A stretch of DNA of 64,000 nt from Salvia splendens (taxonomy: Eukaryota; Streptophyta; Magnoliopsida; Lamiales; Lamiaceae): the NCBI RefSeq assembly GCF_004379255.2, contig NC_056033.1, positions 40,078,719 through 40,142,718 of the forward strand, given 5' to 3'. The notes under the pieces were generated by a model, which saw only the letters and a program-made list of their open reading frames with translations, was not told the DNA's origin and did no database searches. Both the position numbers and the translations under genes were made by a program. Shown here one piece after another: positions 41,700-54,494 of this stretch. Each line of letters begins with the position of its first letter. The stretch's first letter is position 1.

Positions 41700-44580
41700 A
41701 TTTAATGATGTAATTAGTTATTTCCATAAAGAAAAGAATTTCAAAACCCCATTGCTATTTTCAATTATATAAAAGTATATATATGCTAAAAAATTATTAT
41801 GTGCTTAATCTAAAATTAAACAAAAGTACCATGCAAGCTGTGCAAGAATAGTAGGTTTTTTTGGGAGTATCATTCCAATTATTATTAGAGATTTGACACT
41901 AAGTTTACAAACATATTTAAGTCTCATTCAATGAATTGAAATGCTATTTAGTCACATTGACAAGACTTAGAAATACCTAAATTGGGATAAGGAAGTTGGA
42001 CCTGCCTCTTAACATCACTTTTAAGTTACAGAAATTAGATTGTGATTGATTGTGACAAATTAGGATCAAGTGAGGCTTTGGTAATTAATACTTGTATGTG
42101 TTGAGCTGTTAAGACAGACCTATACCTTTTAATATTTGCCAACATATTAAAATTGCCACCTAAAATCCCAATTAATATCATGTTAAACATGCAACCTCTC
42201 ACATGAGTGTAACCACAAAAGTTGTCGAGATTGGTTGTAACTGTACCGTCTTAGGGAAGGCCACATGGACCAGATACATAATCGAAACGAAACGAAACGA
42301 ACCGAATCGATTTGTTTTTTAAACCATGTGTATAAACTTCATTACTAAGCCATCAACGAAATGAGAGTACTATGTTTAACAAATTTGATGAATTAGATAT
42401 GTACATGATTTTTGGGACATATGGAGTATAAGTTTAGTGTTGATTCAAGAACTTAAAATTTCTAAAATATGAGGGCCAATTGATTCTTGAAATAATATTT
42501 GAGGGAGACATGTAGACACGATTGATGTGAAAGGGTAGTTTTATTCGCTAGAAGTATTTAATATAGCAACGAAAAAGATGGTAAAAAACTTTCAAGAAAA
42601 ATATGGTAAAAAATGTCATATTCTTATGAAAATTTTAAAAATGATTCTGTCTGTCCTTTTGACTCTTGAATTTGCAAGGGACCATTGAAGCTAAAACCTC
42701 TATTTTAGTCCACATTTCACCTTTTCAATTTTCGTCCATAATTGAAAACTTAATAATTACTTAAATTTTTTTTTTCAGAAAATCATTTTTCATCAATCCC
42801 CAAATTATTTACTAGACACTATATGTGTATTATTATTATTACTAACACACAAATATTGAAAATGAGGCGGTACCATATGATTCATTTGGGTGCTATATTA
42901 TTATTGGTGAAATAGCTAATTGTTAAATTAATACACGATTTCAATTATTTTTCTAATTGTACGATTTGCAATAATTCTTAGCCTTGCTTTCTAAATGTTG
43001 TAATAGGAGTATAATATTAATAATATTTTACAACGGGAAATTAAAAGGTGGCAAGATTATTGAAACACTTCTAAATTGTGTGCAAATTGTAAATGTATAA
43101 AATCATATGTATATAAATATAATGATATAAAAAGGACATTTACTTCCAAGATCTTAAAACCTACTCCATCACTGAAAGAGATGGTTAAACTGTCCTATAG
43201 CAAGAGTGAACTCAAGATTTTTTTTCTTCAAAAAAGGTGATTTCCAATTGCCATCTTTGACAAATTGACATTTGCAAAGGGACCATATGAATACGATAAG
43301 CTAATTAAATAGTAGTACTCCACCACTAGTATAACTTATACATAGAAAAGCCCATACTTCACAAATTTCATGGAAGATGACAGCCAAGAAATGGATTAAC
43401 TATTTCAAAAATTTTACCTACACATGAATCATGATCATCTCAAATGTGACATAGTTAAAACTAAATCACATGGCCAATTTAAACCAATCCATACATGGTA
43501 TCAAATTAAGTGTGAACTGGATTTTTATTTTGCCAAATCAAGGCATGGCAAGAAATGAAATCCAAGGCCATGATTGGAAGAGAATGAGCCTCTAAACCTT
43601 GTCCATGGCTTTGCAAACAGCATGTGCAAAGGGGTGAAAGGACCACTTCTGCTGCAAGACTCTAAAACGTCGAATTGCACCTATACATGCTTAGCCACAT
43701 TATAAACACCACCCTTTCCTCCACACCACACACTCACCTATGTTTGTTTCCTCTTTTTGAGGTGTTTTCCCATCTCCTCAGCCCCTCAACACAACTTGCA
43801 TGCCCTAATCCAAGATTAGCCACTCATCGGTGTCACATTAGGTTTCCGAGTGTGTGTGTTGTGTGTTTTCCTAGTACTAGTATGTGTCTGTGTTTGTCAT
43901 CAGAGGCACATGAATGGGCCTAAATGTATATCAATCATACACTACTGTTCCCATCTCTGCTGGCCTAATTCAACTGTTCCAATCAAGCATGTATATATGT
44001 TACACATTTCAAGAACTCAGCAAAAAAAATAACATGTTCATGACTGGAAAACTTGAAATGAATGATGTCTTGACTAGGCTTGACAATTAAGATTGCACGT
44101 TTCTTGGTTTGTTCCTTCCTTGTTATTGATTTCAAGAATTCATGGTTGTCATGATGTATATACATGTGAGTTGATGTTATCAGCCATATGCATATATGTG
44201 TTCTTTTTTCTTTTCTTTTTTGTTTGACATGTAAATAGCACAACACATTCTATTGCAATAGATTCACCTGTTTTCACTCAAAAACACTAAATATACATGA
44301 TTGCAAACGTTTGAGTTTGAATTCTACATCTCTTTTGATTTTAGTTACTCCTACTTTTTTACTCCAAGTTACTTATAATTTTGCTCTTCCATACACTATC
44401 ATTGTCCATGGACCTCTCTCTGTCATCTCCCAAAACAAAACACCAAAGTAGACTAGACAACTGGCAAGTTTGATTCCTACAGCAACATATGTATAAAATT
44501 AAGGCAAAGGGATAGAGCCAACCAGAAATATAGTCAAGGGATTTGAGATTTTGAGAGTGATTTATTTGGTCTCACACAAT
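41700..44580. other. Intergenic region upstream of the SOFL gene
   Basis: No gene is supported. The small forward open frames near 43675-44032 and the minus frame near 43983-44246 lack splice or family support. The CT-rich DNA after about 43680 and the TATA box at 44590 suggest promoter sequence for SOFL. Confidence 0.4.
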
Positions 44581-44589
44581 TCCTATCAT

Positions 44590-44598
44590 TATATAAAG
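44590..44598 (+). promoter_or_regulatory. TATA box of the SOFL gene
   Basis: 'tatataaag' lies about 100 nt upstream of the ATG at 44692, followed by a CA-rich leader. Confidence 0.6.
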
Positions 44599-44691
44599 AC
44601 ACATTATATATAATATTCCATCTCACACACACATGTATTCTCACCTATCTATCTACACACACATCTTCACAAAGCAATCACTAGAGGAATA

Positions 44692-45400
44692 ATGAACACA
44701 TCCACTTCTGAGTGCAACAGTGGCTGCGAATCCGGGTGGACTACGTACTTGGATCATCTCTCCAGCTCGACAAATCCGTACACACACTACACACACCAAG
44801 ACTACCAAGGCAAAGGAGCCAATTATGTGCATGATCATGATCATGATCAAGAAGCTGATGAGGACCTTTCAATGGTCTCGGATGCCTCGTCCGGGCCTCC
44901 TCATTTACACGGTCCACCTCCGCCTCAGCAGGACAGGAAGCAGAAAAGCAAGACAAAAGAGAAGAAGAACAAGAAGCTGCAGCAACATAGCTTCTGCCTT
45001 GATGACACTGCCAGCTCCCCTTTCTTGCAGGCAAGTCCAACATCTTTTTTATATCATTTTTTTATATTTAAGCCCAAAAATTTTAATTTTCCATCTGATT
45101 AATTTCAGGGCAATGCAGTTCCACCTGAAAATCAACATCACTCATTTTCCACAGCCCAATTTGAGGTGCTTTGTTTGTTATTTCATTTCATTTTTTCTTC
45201 CCTTTCTTTTTCACTTCTTTGTAAAGATTTCTTTTTTACAATGTTTAGGAAGAGAGAATGCCAAAAACTAAGATGGGATTCTTCAAATCCTCAGGTGGGA
45301 ATTTGGGTTGATTTTTTTTTATTTGTGACATGAAATTTGTTAGGCTGATTTTGGCTTGTGCATTTTTGCAGGCAGTTTGCTGGGAAGAAAAAGGCAGTAA
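44692..45400 (+). CDS. SOB FIVE-LIKE (SOFL) protein
   Basis: SOFL proteins are plant-specific regulators that raise cytokinin levels when overexpressed in Arabidopsis. Both family boxes are present: box A CNSGCESGWTTYLD (8-21) and box B EDLSMVSDASSGPPH (57-71). Between them lies a His/Asp-rich linker (HDHDHDQE), and a basic cluster follows (KQKSKTKEKKNKK, possibly nuclear targeting). Four exons join in frame to 156 aa: 44692-45030, 45109-45165, 45249-45294 and 45372-45400, ending in SLLGRKRQ. Intron 1 has a GC donor ('ttgcag|gcaagt'), matching the strong consensus of GC-AG introns. Reading through instead would add about 23 unrelated residues. Confidence 0.88.
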
Positions 45401-47518
45401 CTAAGAAGCCATATGTTTTTTCTTTCCCCCCTCTCTCTCTCTCTATGTCTATTCTGTGCTTCAATGTCTCAAGAAATCAATTCAAATAAAAAGGCTATGT
45501 TCTATCTCCCCTTTTCTATTTTTTCTTTAATAGAATTAATTTCTACTCCATGGTTACTATTTCCTGTCCATGCAGCAGGGAACAACTAGCTCTCATTAAT
45601 GTAAAAAAATAGGAAAAAAATTTGTAGTAACAAATATTGTTCCATTAGCTTCAAGACTTGCACACGCATTACAATTTACACATAATAATTAACTCTTTTT
45701 TTTTTTACAGAAAAAGAAACATCTAAAAATCAAAGGATGTTTTTCTACACAACATACTGATTTTCTTTGCTCATTTTGTTTTAACAGTAGGCTACATTGT
45801 TTGAGCACTCGTGTGGGCACATCTCAATTATGAAAAGGGCACGACGACAAATTAATAAATACAAAAATAATGACGATAGAGATAAGAAAAATAATCATCA
45901 AGCTCAATTTCTACAAAGAGAATAGCCAAGAACAAATTTAGGTTGAACAAATCTTGCTTTCCCCCAACATTAAAAATGGAGATAAAAAAGTTTTTTTTTT
46001 TATTTTAATGAGAAAAAATTGTTATAACTCTCCACAAATTTTTTCTTTACACCAATTTCCAAAAGTGACATCTCACCACTTAATGACAGCAACACGGTGC
46101 GTGCGTGCGTTTATGTCACGTTCACGGTTCACCCACACGGGGCGAGAAATCTTGACCTGTCTAATATTGTAAAATAAAATGCAAGATATATTACTGAAGT
46201 ATGAGGCGAATTAATTGCATAACAAGAGTGAAATATTAATGGAGGCTTTCTTTTTAATCATGTGATGAAGTGTTGCCATACTTGAGAGTTTTGAAGTCCA
46301 TATCTTGAAGAAAAAATTGATAGAGATTTTGAGAAAGGGACAAGAGATCACATCTATGTATAGTCTTCTCAATCTCTCACTACATGGTACTTCTAATAAT
46401 TGAGAATAATATCATAGGGGTGTAATAAAATTTAATATTTAGAATTAGAATATGGAGTATTAGATAAAGATTTACTCCATGTGTAGCATTATGATTTGTA
46501 TAGATTTCTGTCCATGTGGAGTAATATATACTCCCTCATTTCCATTATTCATCACATGTATTCTTTTTTAGAGAGTCTCATATAATATGAGTACATTTCT
46601 ATATGTACTAGCTATTTATTACTCACATAGTCACATATATTAACTTTTTCAAATATTCATGTCCGAAAAAAAAATGTGTCATAAATAACAGAAGAAGATA
46701 GAACAATCATTCTCACATGTAGAAACTCAATAATTAGTTGTACACTTGGACATTAATGTGTCATATATGATGGAATGAGGTAGTACAATCATTCTCTCTT
46801 GTACAAGCAAATAGTAATAATACTACTAGTGAATTTGTGGTTATTTCAAACTCAATGATGAATATAATAGTAGTACAGGGATATTGTTCATATACTTTCG
46901 GTTCCAAAATTAGGCCAATCGTGTTAAAATATGTCATATAAATAATTGGTAGTAATTCTTTTTAGTGCATGACTGCTTTCATTAGTCAAATATTTGGCCA
47001 AACGTTGATAGATGTATTTGTCCACATCATAATAAACAAACAAGAATTTGGCCATGGTGATTGCCCCAATTATTATTTTCTCTTAACACTTAGTGCAACA
47101 ATTATTCAATAAATCCATGCACGCACGTGACCTACATTTTGGCACACCTACTAAATTATCAAATGATAGACACCTTTAACTTCTTTTTTTTTTAAATAAT
47201 GCTCAAAGCTAGAAATCAGCGAGCAAAGTCCACCAACAATAGTGATGATTCAAGCCACACAAAATATAGTGCAATTTTATCAAAAAGAGATAAATAGATG
47301 TCGCATTCTATTAAATTATTTTGCTTATATTTCATTATAAAACTGACACTAATATAAAAGTGTGACAATGTTTTTTTATCGATTTTTTTCATATTTCTTA
47401 AAACTTATGCCAGTTAAAATATGACATTTTATTGAGGACAGAGAGAGTAATAACTATGCTAAACAAAAGATGACAAGTTAGAAAAACATCTAAAGACTAA
47501 ACAAACCATGAACAAAAA
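45401..47518. other. Intergenic region between SOFL and the transporter gene
   Basis: It has a CT-rich tract just after the SOFL stop. Remnant Stowaway-like ends occur near 46530 ('actccctcatttccatta') and 47430 ('gaggacagagagagta'). No gene was found. Confidence 0.45.
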
Positions 47519-50500
47519 TTAGAAAGATGGGAAGCATGAATTGAGTTTGCCAGGCAATTTATAGAACTCATTATTCCTAACATCTTTGGCATACGCAACG
47601 AACTTATCCCACCAGAAGGAACCGTTGTCTTTCCTCGCCTGCTGAGAGCTACGATCGAGGCTGCAGTCGAGCACAAGCGCCACCAACCCGGCCACGGTCG
47701 CATGGGACATCAGCATCACAGAGATCATGTCATTGAACTGCACATAAATTGTATTAAGAGATATTTTCTTGTTTTCTTAAAAAAAAATAAATTTGAACTC
47801 TGTTTTATCACGTACCCATCGTGCAGGGGTGTGGAGGGGGCCGGTACCCGTGGTCGCGTGATTCTCTCTGAAATACTGCGGCAGAGAGATTCCAACGAAG
47901 AAGGAGAATCCGAGTATCAGTTTTGTCCGGAAACTATTGAGATTGCAGAACTGGAGATAGCCTAACCCTGCAGATGCTGCATTCATGCACAAATAAATGT
48001 TTTTTTTTCGACTGCGTTATCTTTGATTGCAAATTTATAATACTAATAAAACGAGAGATAAAAAAGTCGAGAAAATATTGTTTTGCGTCAACATTATTAT
48101 AAACTGTTTTCACTCAATGAATCTCGACAAAATTATGTTTTGAATCCACCACTGCTTTATAACGGATGGTGAAAAGATCTACTTACAAACATAGCCTAGG
48201 AAGATGCAGTAGGATGCTGCGATGATCGGTAGGGGCATTGATGCAAAGACGGCGCCAAATTTCCCTGGAACAATGTCACGTTCGATTAGAATTAACAAAT
48301 TCTCATCGACTTAGATATACTACTGCATTAGAAATTATAATCCCCCTTAAAAGATCTTATTCTGATTTTACCAAGTCGATGTGGGATAATTACCGAAAAT
48401 CGAGAAGAAGATCATGAAGAGGGATGAATATTGAATGATTCTTCTGCTCCCTGCTTTTGTGAGGGCTAAAAGGCCAACATTTTCCCTGCATATATACAAG
48501 TACAACACATGCCCTCAATTATACATATGTTGAAATAGTTAAAATTTATACATATGTTTAATAAATTTATGTATATGTTTTTTTCTTACACTGATACTGT
48601 AGAGCAAGTGATGCTTCCAAATAAGGCATTGAGCAGAGTTCCAATCCCCTAAAACATACACACACATTAAGCAAAATGTAGAGTTTTTTCATGAATGAAT
48701 TAACACACACACACACATATATATAGCTAACCAGCCAACCGACGCCTCGGCTGATCACTGAAGGGGGAACAGGCGTTGCACTACCGTACCTGGCTGCTGC
48801 AATGAACGAGCCAGTTGACTGCAGCCACATGAAAAACATGAAGAGAAACGTCGCTAAAAATGTAAGTATTAAGGATGTAAAGGGAGTGTTTCAAGACCTC
48901 AGTGAGAGCTACAAATGAAGCGATCATCGCTGCAAAGGTTTCTCCACCGTTGAAAGTTGGAGGCCCCCATTGAAATGGAAATGGCGCGTAAAACCTGCCA
49001 AATTCAAACTACGGCCTCATGTACAAACCATTAATGGCGCAGTTGGAGGAAAAAAAAAAGATGATTCAAATTACCAAGGCGCGGAGCTAATGAGGCCGGA
49101 GCCATCAGTGCGACAGCTAGATTGCTTCGTCTTATTGAATGCGCCGCTTAATGTTAGGATCTCTGCGTAGATCCACACGAATGCAAGGGATATGAGCAGA
49201 GAGTATCTGTCCAAAACTGGCCTCTTGAGCTTTATGTATTTTGGGAGAATCTGTTGAAAACAAGTACCATTTTTAGTGATCATGTGTTATACTATAGTAT
49301 CACATTTTTCATGCTTGATTAGTGAATTCATTACCTGAGAGATAACAAGGATTAAGACAAGCTCTGGTATGCCTACTTCAAAGCATTTAGCTATCTACAA
49401 ACAATGTTATTAAGCATAATACAAAGCAGTCAATATGTTTGTAAGGAAAAATTAACATTTTTAACAAAGAGTTCTAGTGAACTGTAGGGAATTCTTTGTG
49501 TGGAAAAAATATTTTTTTAAAAATAACACTAGTATTTCTTACTATTTGTACTTTTGCAGTATATAACATTTTCCTTTGAATTATAATTCACTTAAAAAAT
49601 TTTAAATAATTACTTGAAAATGAAAATGCATGATGGTAAACAATCACTATAAATATAATCATTTTAATATTTTAAGTGAATTATATGTCAAAAATATTGT
49701 TTACGTTGCAAAAATAAAAAAAGTCAAATACCAAGGAGTGTAAAAAAATTTTAAATCCCACAGAAAGAATTTCCTATAGTTCAATTTAATTTATTTTTAT
49801 TTTTGTATTAAAAGCTATCTAGTTTCCTTAAAACATGATAAAAATAGTAAGTAAGTTTACCTGTGGGAATCCAAGATAGTAGAGCCCGAGCCCCGTGAAG
49901 GTAACCAGAGGTGCGGTGGACAGAGGCGTAAGCAGCCTAATAAGATGAGATTCGAGAAGTTATTTCAACACACATCACACGGGAGGAAATCTAGTATCAG
50001 CAACGAGCGGTATACCTTGTTATGTTTCGCCACAAGCCAGTGAATCCGAATACCATTTGGAGGCAAGAACTCATGATCAGAGCACCTTGGATTCCCCTCA
50101 TTGTTAGTACAAATCTCTGAGACAAAACCAAATCAATTAAAATTTATTTAAAAAAACCAACCTATGAGAGTAAGGAGAGCATCCAACCAGCTCGGGTGGA
50201 TGCAACGTGGCATATCTCCTGGACTGGATGATGGAAGTCGCGGGGATGAGGAAGGCGTAGGAGCCCCCTATGACTGAAGGCAGCCTCGTCCCGAAAAGGG
50301 AATGCATCAAAGTGTTCACACCAGAAACAAATAATAAGGTTTGTATTACCTTTGCCTTGTCTTTCTACATTAATTCATTAGTAAGCTGATTAAAATGGGA
50401 AAAAAGTTTGAAGTTCATGTAAAAAAATGGGATTAATCTTACATCACTTCCACCCATTTGAGGAACTAACAAAGTTGGGATTAAGACAGCTGAGCCAAGG

Positions 50501-50770
50501 GAGAGGATATAATGCTGGAAAGCCAACAAGATTGATTCCACTGCATGAACAAAATGAAGATGATTTTATTTTATTTTATTTTACATAAAAATCAAGAAAA
50601 GAGAAAAATGGATGAGGGAACTTACACAGGGGTGGTGGGCTGTTGACGCAGAACTGGACTCCGGGGAGTTGCTCGAGGGGCGGATGGGACGGAGGCGGAG
50701 GAGGCGGATGCTGATCGCCGGTAGTGGTGGTGGGGGCGGGTGTGGCGGTGGGGGCGGGTGTGTTTGACAT
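47519..50770 (-). CDS. Nucleobase-ascorbate transporter (NAT/NCS2 family)
   Basis: A membrane transporter of the NAT (nucleobase-ascorbate/cation symporter 2) family, expected to move purines, pyrimidines or xanthine-type substrates with protons. Fourteen exons join in frame to 541 aa: 50770-50626, 50540-50443, 50364-50188, 50116-50016, 49936-49861, 49394-49335, 49250-49075, 48994-48898, 48818-48732, 48648-48590, 48485-48394, 48264-48187, 47976-47816, 47737-47519. The Pro-rich N-terminus leads into EQLPGVQFCVNSPPPLW. Key motifs: the QH pair in the first helix (LLAFQHYILSLG, Gln57-His58) and the NAT signature ENVGLLALTK (360-369). Conserved loops include GTRLPSVIGGSYAFLIP and SSCRTDGSGLISSAPW. 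The end (WWDKFVAYAKDVRNNEFYKL, then PGKLNSCFPSF) is typical of plant NAT proteins. It is closest in style to Arabidopsis NAT5-NAT7; the member number is not assigned. Confidence 0.9.
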
Positions 50771-52355
50771 GTTTGGAGATGAGAGGGGAAATGGGAAGAG
50801 GTGGAGATGATCATGTGTTTGAGTTTCTTGTATATAGAATTTGAAGTGATGGCAGAATCTGGTAATGATATGTAACTTATCACAAATTTTAAATTGGTAT
50901 GAATACTATAGTTATGGGAATCAAAACATGAAACCGTTACAATAGAGACATGAATAGCAAGTTTATGAATGATCTATGCATTTATGTAGTCTATCGTGGA
51001 ATATTTAATTTTCATGGGTTTATTGTGTTTCATATGTTGGTAGATTGTTGATTTTATTTTATGAACGTTTGAGACAGTAAATATTTCTTGAGGCGCAATG
51101 TAGCTCGATTATTAAGACGTTTCTCCGTGCGTAACTCCAAAAAAAAAGTGTAAAAAAACAATTTGGTTAGAATAGTTTGATCATTAAGACATTTTGTTTT
51201 TAATTTGTGGCAATTACCCTCATTAATTTATTGACAGGATATTAATAACTGTTAACATATTTGCACATATAAAATGTAAAAGTGTCCTATTTTAGGAATA
51301 TTTCTTCATTCCATTGGAAGTGTAATGAATTCACACAACCAGAAATGCATATTAATGTACATCAGGGGGCAATTTTGAGCTTAACAATACATCAAGAAGG
51401 AGATGTATAATTACTGCATAAATGGCATTACAAGAATATACTGGAACCCTAACTGTGCTAAGAAACAATAGAAGAGGCAGATTCAGCCTCAAAAAGTAGC
51501 CATCCCGTTTGGAACTACGACAGTCGCACTGATAGAAATCGTCATTCTTCTGATTGGTATGTACTGAAGCTCCTCACGGCTGAAAGCAGACACGGGAAAC
51601 ATCATTCGAGGTATTGCAATGAAAAAGATTTAAGATATGATTGTAAGAGTTTTACATGACAAACCAATCTATAATATCCACAGTTAATGTAAGCATGTCT
51701 TGGTCAGAATATGCATTTCCTTTTCACTAAAATAACCGTACAATGCAACATTTTTGGTGAGGGTGGAAGAAGTATTCAATCGTTATAACCTCTATGAATA
51801 AACGAGCTCTGCAAACAGCGATCACCTCCAATGTCCATATTCACCAATATCATCCACTTTAATCCACTCGGGAGAAAAATGAATCTTAACAACGACCACT
51901 ACTTAGTATTGCATAACTGTTTATTTCGGCAGAATTAGTATATATTTGATCATGGAAAACTAAAGATTTATGATGCAACAGATGAGACATGATATTGATG
52001 CTGAACCAAAATTAAGCAGAGTGTGAACGGTTATAGATCACATTCTTCAAGAGCTAACGCTGTTCAACTCGTCTCAAGTTCGACTATATGATTGAAAAGC
52101 TGTGTCTACTATTTTCAGCACCTTACATCTATTTAGAAACACAGCTAACTTGACTTGTACATGATCCCTAAAGCATACTCAATACACAAAATTACATCTT
52201 AAAAAGATAAATCAAAGAAAAAAATTGCAGCTATAGCAAAATAGCAATAGCACAATTAGCAAATAATGAAGCAGAAATGGTAAACTGACAACAGAATTAT
52301 TCACAATGGAATGAGTGATCAGAGAGAGTTACCGAAGAATCCAAGTTCAGTAGCA
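50771..52355. other. Transporter leader, intergenic DNA, and probable 3' end of the next gene
   Basis: The first about 100 bp are the transporter's leader and promoter. From about 51370 to 52355 lies probable 3' untranslated sequence of the 712-aa gene on the minus strand; 'gattcttcg|gtaact' near 52333 could be a donor of an intron in it. No other gene is seen. Confidence 0.4.
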
Positions 52356-54494
52356 TCATGCATTCAGCTTGTCTTCTTTTTTCACCCACATCCTAATTCT
52401 CTCTCTCGGTTTCATACTGAAATCATCATATAATCTCTCTCTCGGCCTCGTGTGGCTCATTCCCCTCCCAAAAGCTCTGCCCCAGTTCGCATTTGCTGGA
52501 TATGCACATCGAAAGCTCCCGTTTTCACCTTTTCTTGGTAAAACCTTATGATCCACGTTCTTAGCAATCTCCACTGCCAATGTCTCACTATTTGTGCCTC
52601 CCCCGTCAACTCCATCCTCTTTGGCCCGGTTCTCTGGCCCACAAATGCCATATTCTTGATATGCCCTCCCATAGCTCCTGTTTTCACCGTTTCTTGGTAA
52701 AACCTTATGATTCACCTTCTTCTCAATCTCCACCGCAACTTCCTCACCACTTGAGCCTCCACCTTCAACTCCATCCTCTTTGGCCTTGTTCTCTCGCTCC
52801 CATATTTCATTTTCTCGATATCCCCTCCCATAGCTCCTGTTTTCACCTTTTCTTGGTAAAACCTTATGATCCACCTCCTTCTCAATCTCCACAGCAACAT
52901 CCTCACCATTTAAGCATCTACCTTCAAATCCATCCTCTTTGGCCTTGTTCTCTCGCTCCGATATTTCATTTTCTTGATATCCCCTCCCATAGCTCCTGTT
53001 TTCACCTTTTCTTGGTAAAACCTTATGATCCACATTCTTCTCAATCTCCACAGCCACTTCCTCACCATTTGAGCCTCCACCTTCAACTCCATCCTCTTTG
53101 GCCTTGTTCTCTCGCCCCCAGATTCTATTTTCTCGATATCCCCTCCCATGGCACCTGTTTTCACCTTTTCTTGATACAACCTTATGATCCACCTTCTTTT
53201 CAATCTCCTTTGCCACTATCTCACCATTTGAGCATTCCCCTTCAACTCCGCCCTCTTTTACCTTGTTGTCATGGCCCTGGATTCCAATTGCTCGATACCC
53301 CTTCCAAGACCCCCGGTTTTCTCCTTTTCTAGCTAAAACCTTACGATCCTCCTTCTTCTCAAACTCAACTGCCACTTTATCCATATTTGAGCCTCCCCCT
53401 TCAGCTCCATCCTCTTTCGCCCTTTTGTCTCTCCCCCGAGTTTCATTTACATCTCCAACTCTTAAACTAGCTATTCCACTATGAAACTCGGAAATTTCAT
53501 CCTGATCAGCCTTGTTTTGCAACTTCAGTTCAACTTCGTTACCCTTTGAAATATCAGGCCTATACTCCTTCAAAATGTTAATCTTCCCCTCTGGATTGCC
53601 TCCATTTTTCCTTCCCCATCCTAGTCTCCCTCTCCTTGTATCTCTTTCTTCCTCACTCCTTCTCCCTCTATCTACACCTCTCTCACCCCATCTCTCCCCT
53701 CCATTCCTTCTATCTCCCCACCTCTCACTGCCTCTCCTTCTCTCCCCTTCTTCCTCACTCCCTCTTACTCTATCTACACCTCTCTCACTCCCACCATCTC
53801 CACCTTTCTCACTCTCACTACACTTCTTACCACCATCCTCCTCTTCACTCTGCTTCAACTCATTCACTCTATGTGAACCCTTATCTCTGCCATTTTTCTT
53901 GAATCCACCTCTCAAATCACTTCTATTCACATGAGCAACCTCTCCATTTCTTGGCAAAACCTCAACCACAGACACACACCCTACTAGCTCAACCGCACTT
54001 GACCCGACACCACTTCCACCTTCCCCACTCAACACCTCAGCCCCAGCACCAACTTTCTCCCTTTCCTCAATCGCAGCAGCCCCTTTGAAATTCTTCTTTT
54101 TTTTACGTTTTCCCCCCTTCTTACCTATGTTCTTATTATTTTCTCCTCCATCACCGGGCCCACCACAGACTATCTCCTTCCCCTTCTCTTGAATCTCACC
54201 AGTCGTTCTCACAAACCCGCCCCCAATTTTCGCCCCCCCTCTCTGATTCTGATTCTGATTCTGATTCCGACTCCGACTCCTCCTCCCGTTCTGGGCCAGC
54301 GCATATCTCTCTCTCTCCTCCCTTTCCTGTTTTCGCTTCAGCGCCAACGCATCCCTCTCTCTCTTCTCCTCTTCTTCCCGCTTCTGCTTCAGCTTCGTCT
54401 CTTCTTGCTTCTGCAGCCACCGCTCTTGTAGTTGAGCCAGCGAAACGTAGTCCGACGGCAACGCCGCCGCCTCCTTTCTCTCTCCTCCTTCCAT
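52356..54494 (-). CDS. Charged 712-aa protein with 53-residue tandem repeats
   Basis: An intact single open frame. The N-terminus MEGGERKEAAALPSDYVSLA and QLQERWLQKQ leads into a Glu/Lys/Arg-rich coiled coil (about 29-68), then an Asn/Gln-rich stretch (NQNQNQNQ), a Lys cluster (GGKRKKKKNFK, nuclear-targeting-like) and a Glu/Arg/Gly-rich region (about 215-300). Residues 379-643 are five tandem copies of a 53-aa unit, with partial units before and after; the unit has a VDHKVLPRKGENRSYGRGY core. The C-terminus is RPRERLYDDFSMKPRERIRM then WVKKEDKLNA. The conserved ends suggest a real plant family whose middle expanded. RG-rich, charged sequence would fit RNA binding, but I do not recognise the family and assign no function. 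Confidence 0.75.
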   Translation of the reverse strand: MEGGERKEAAALPSDYVSLAQLQERWLQKQEETKLKQKREEEEKRERDALALKRKQEREERERYALAQNGRRSRSRNQNQNQNQRGGAKIGGGFVRTTGEIQEKGKEIVCGGPGDGGENNKNIGKKGGKRKKKKNFKGAAAIEEREKVGAGAEVLSGEGGSGVGSSAVELVGCVSVVEVLPRNGEVAHVNRSDLRGGFKKNGRDKGSHRVNELKQSEEEDGGKKCSESEKGGDGGSERGVDRVRGSEEEGERRRGSERWGDRRNGGERWGERGVDRGRRSEEERDTRRGRLGWGRKNGGNPEGKINILKEYRPDISKGNEVELKLQNKADQDEISEFHSGIASLRVGDVNETRGRDKRAKEDGAEGGGSNMDKVAVEFEKKEDRKVLARKGENRGSWKGYRAIGIQGHDNKVKEGGVEGECSNGEIVAKEIEKKVDHKVVSRKGENRCHGRGYRENRIWGRENKAKEDGVEGGGSNGEEVAVEIEKNVDHKVLPRKGENRSYGRGYQENEISERENKAKEDGFEGRCLNGEDVAVEIEKEVDHKVLPRKGENRSYGRGYRENEIWERENKAKEDGVEGGGSSGEEVAVEIEKKVNHKVLPRNGENRSYGRAYQEYGICGPENRAKEDGVDGGGTNSETLAVEIAKNVDHKVLPRKGENGSFRCAYPANANWGRAFGRGMSHTRPRERLYDDFSMKPRERIRMWVKKEDKLNA
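52476..53435 (-). repeat. 159-bp in-frame tandem repeats in the 712-aa gene
   Basis: Five full units (residues 379-431, 432-484, 485-537, 538-590, 591-643) plus a half unit before and after. Each unit is 53 codons; the third and fourth are the most alike. Because the period is a multiple of three, gain or loss of units keeps the frame. Confidence 0.9.

Noticed and set aside
44720..45271. 183-aa forward open frame overlapping SOFL
   Set aside because: Wrong frame relative to the SOB5 boxes and it runs through the introns.
52580..53332. 250-aa forward open frame rich in His/Pro/Ser/Leu
   Set aside because: It is antisense to the 159-bp repeats of the 712-aa gene; its repeats only mirror those of the real gene.
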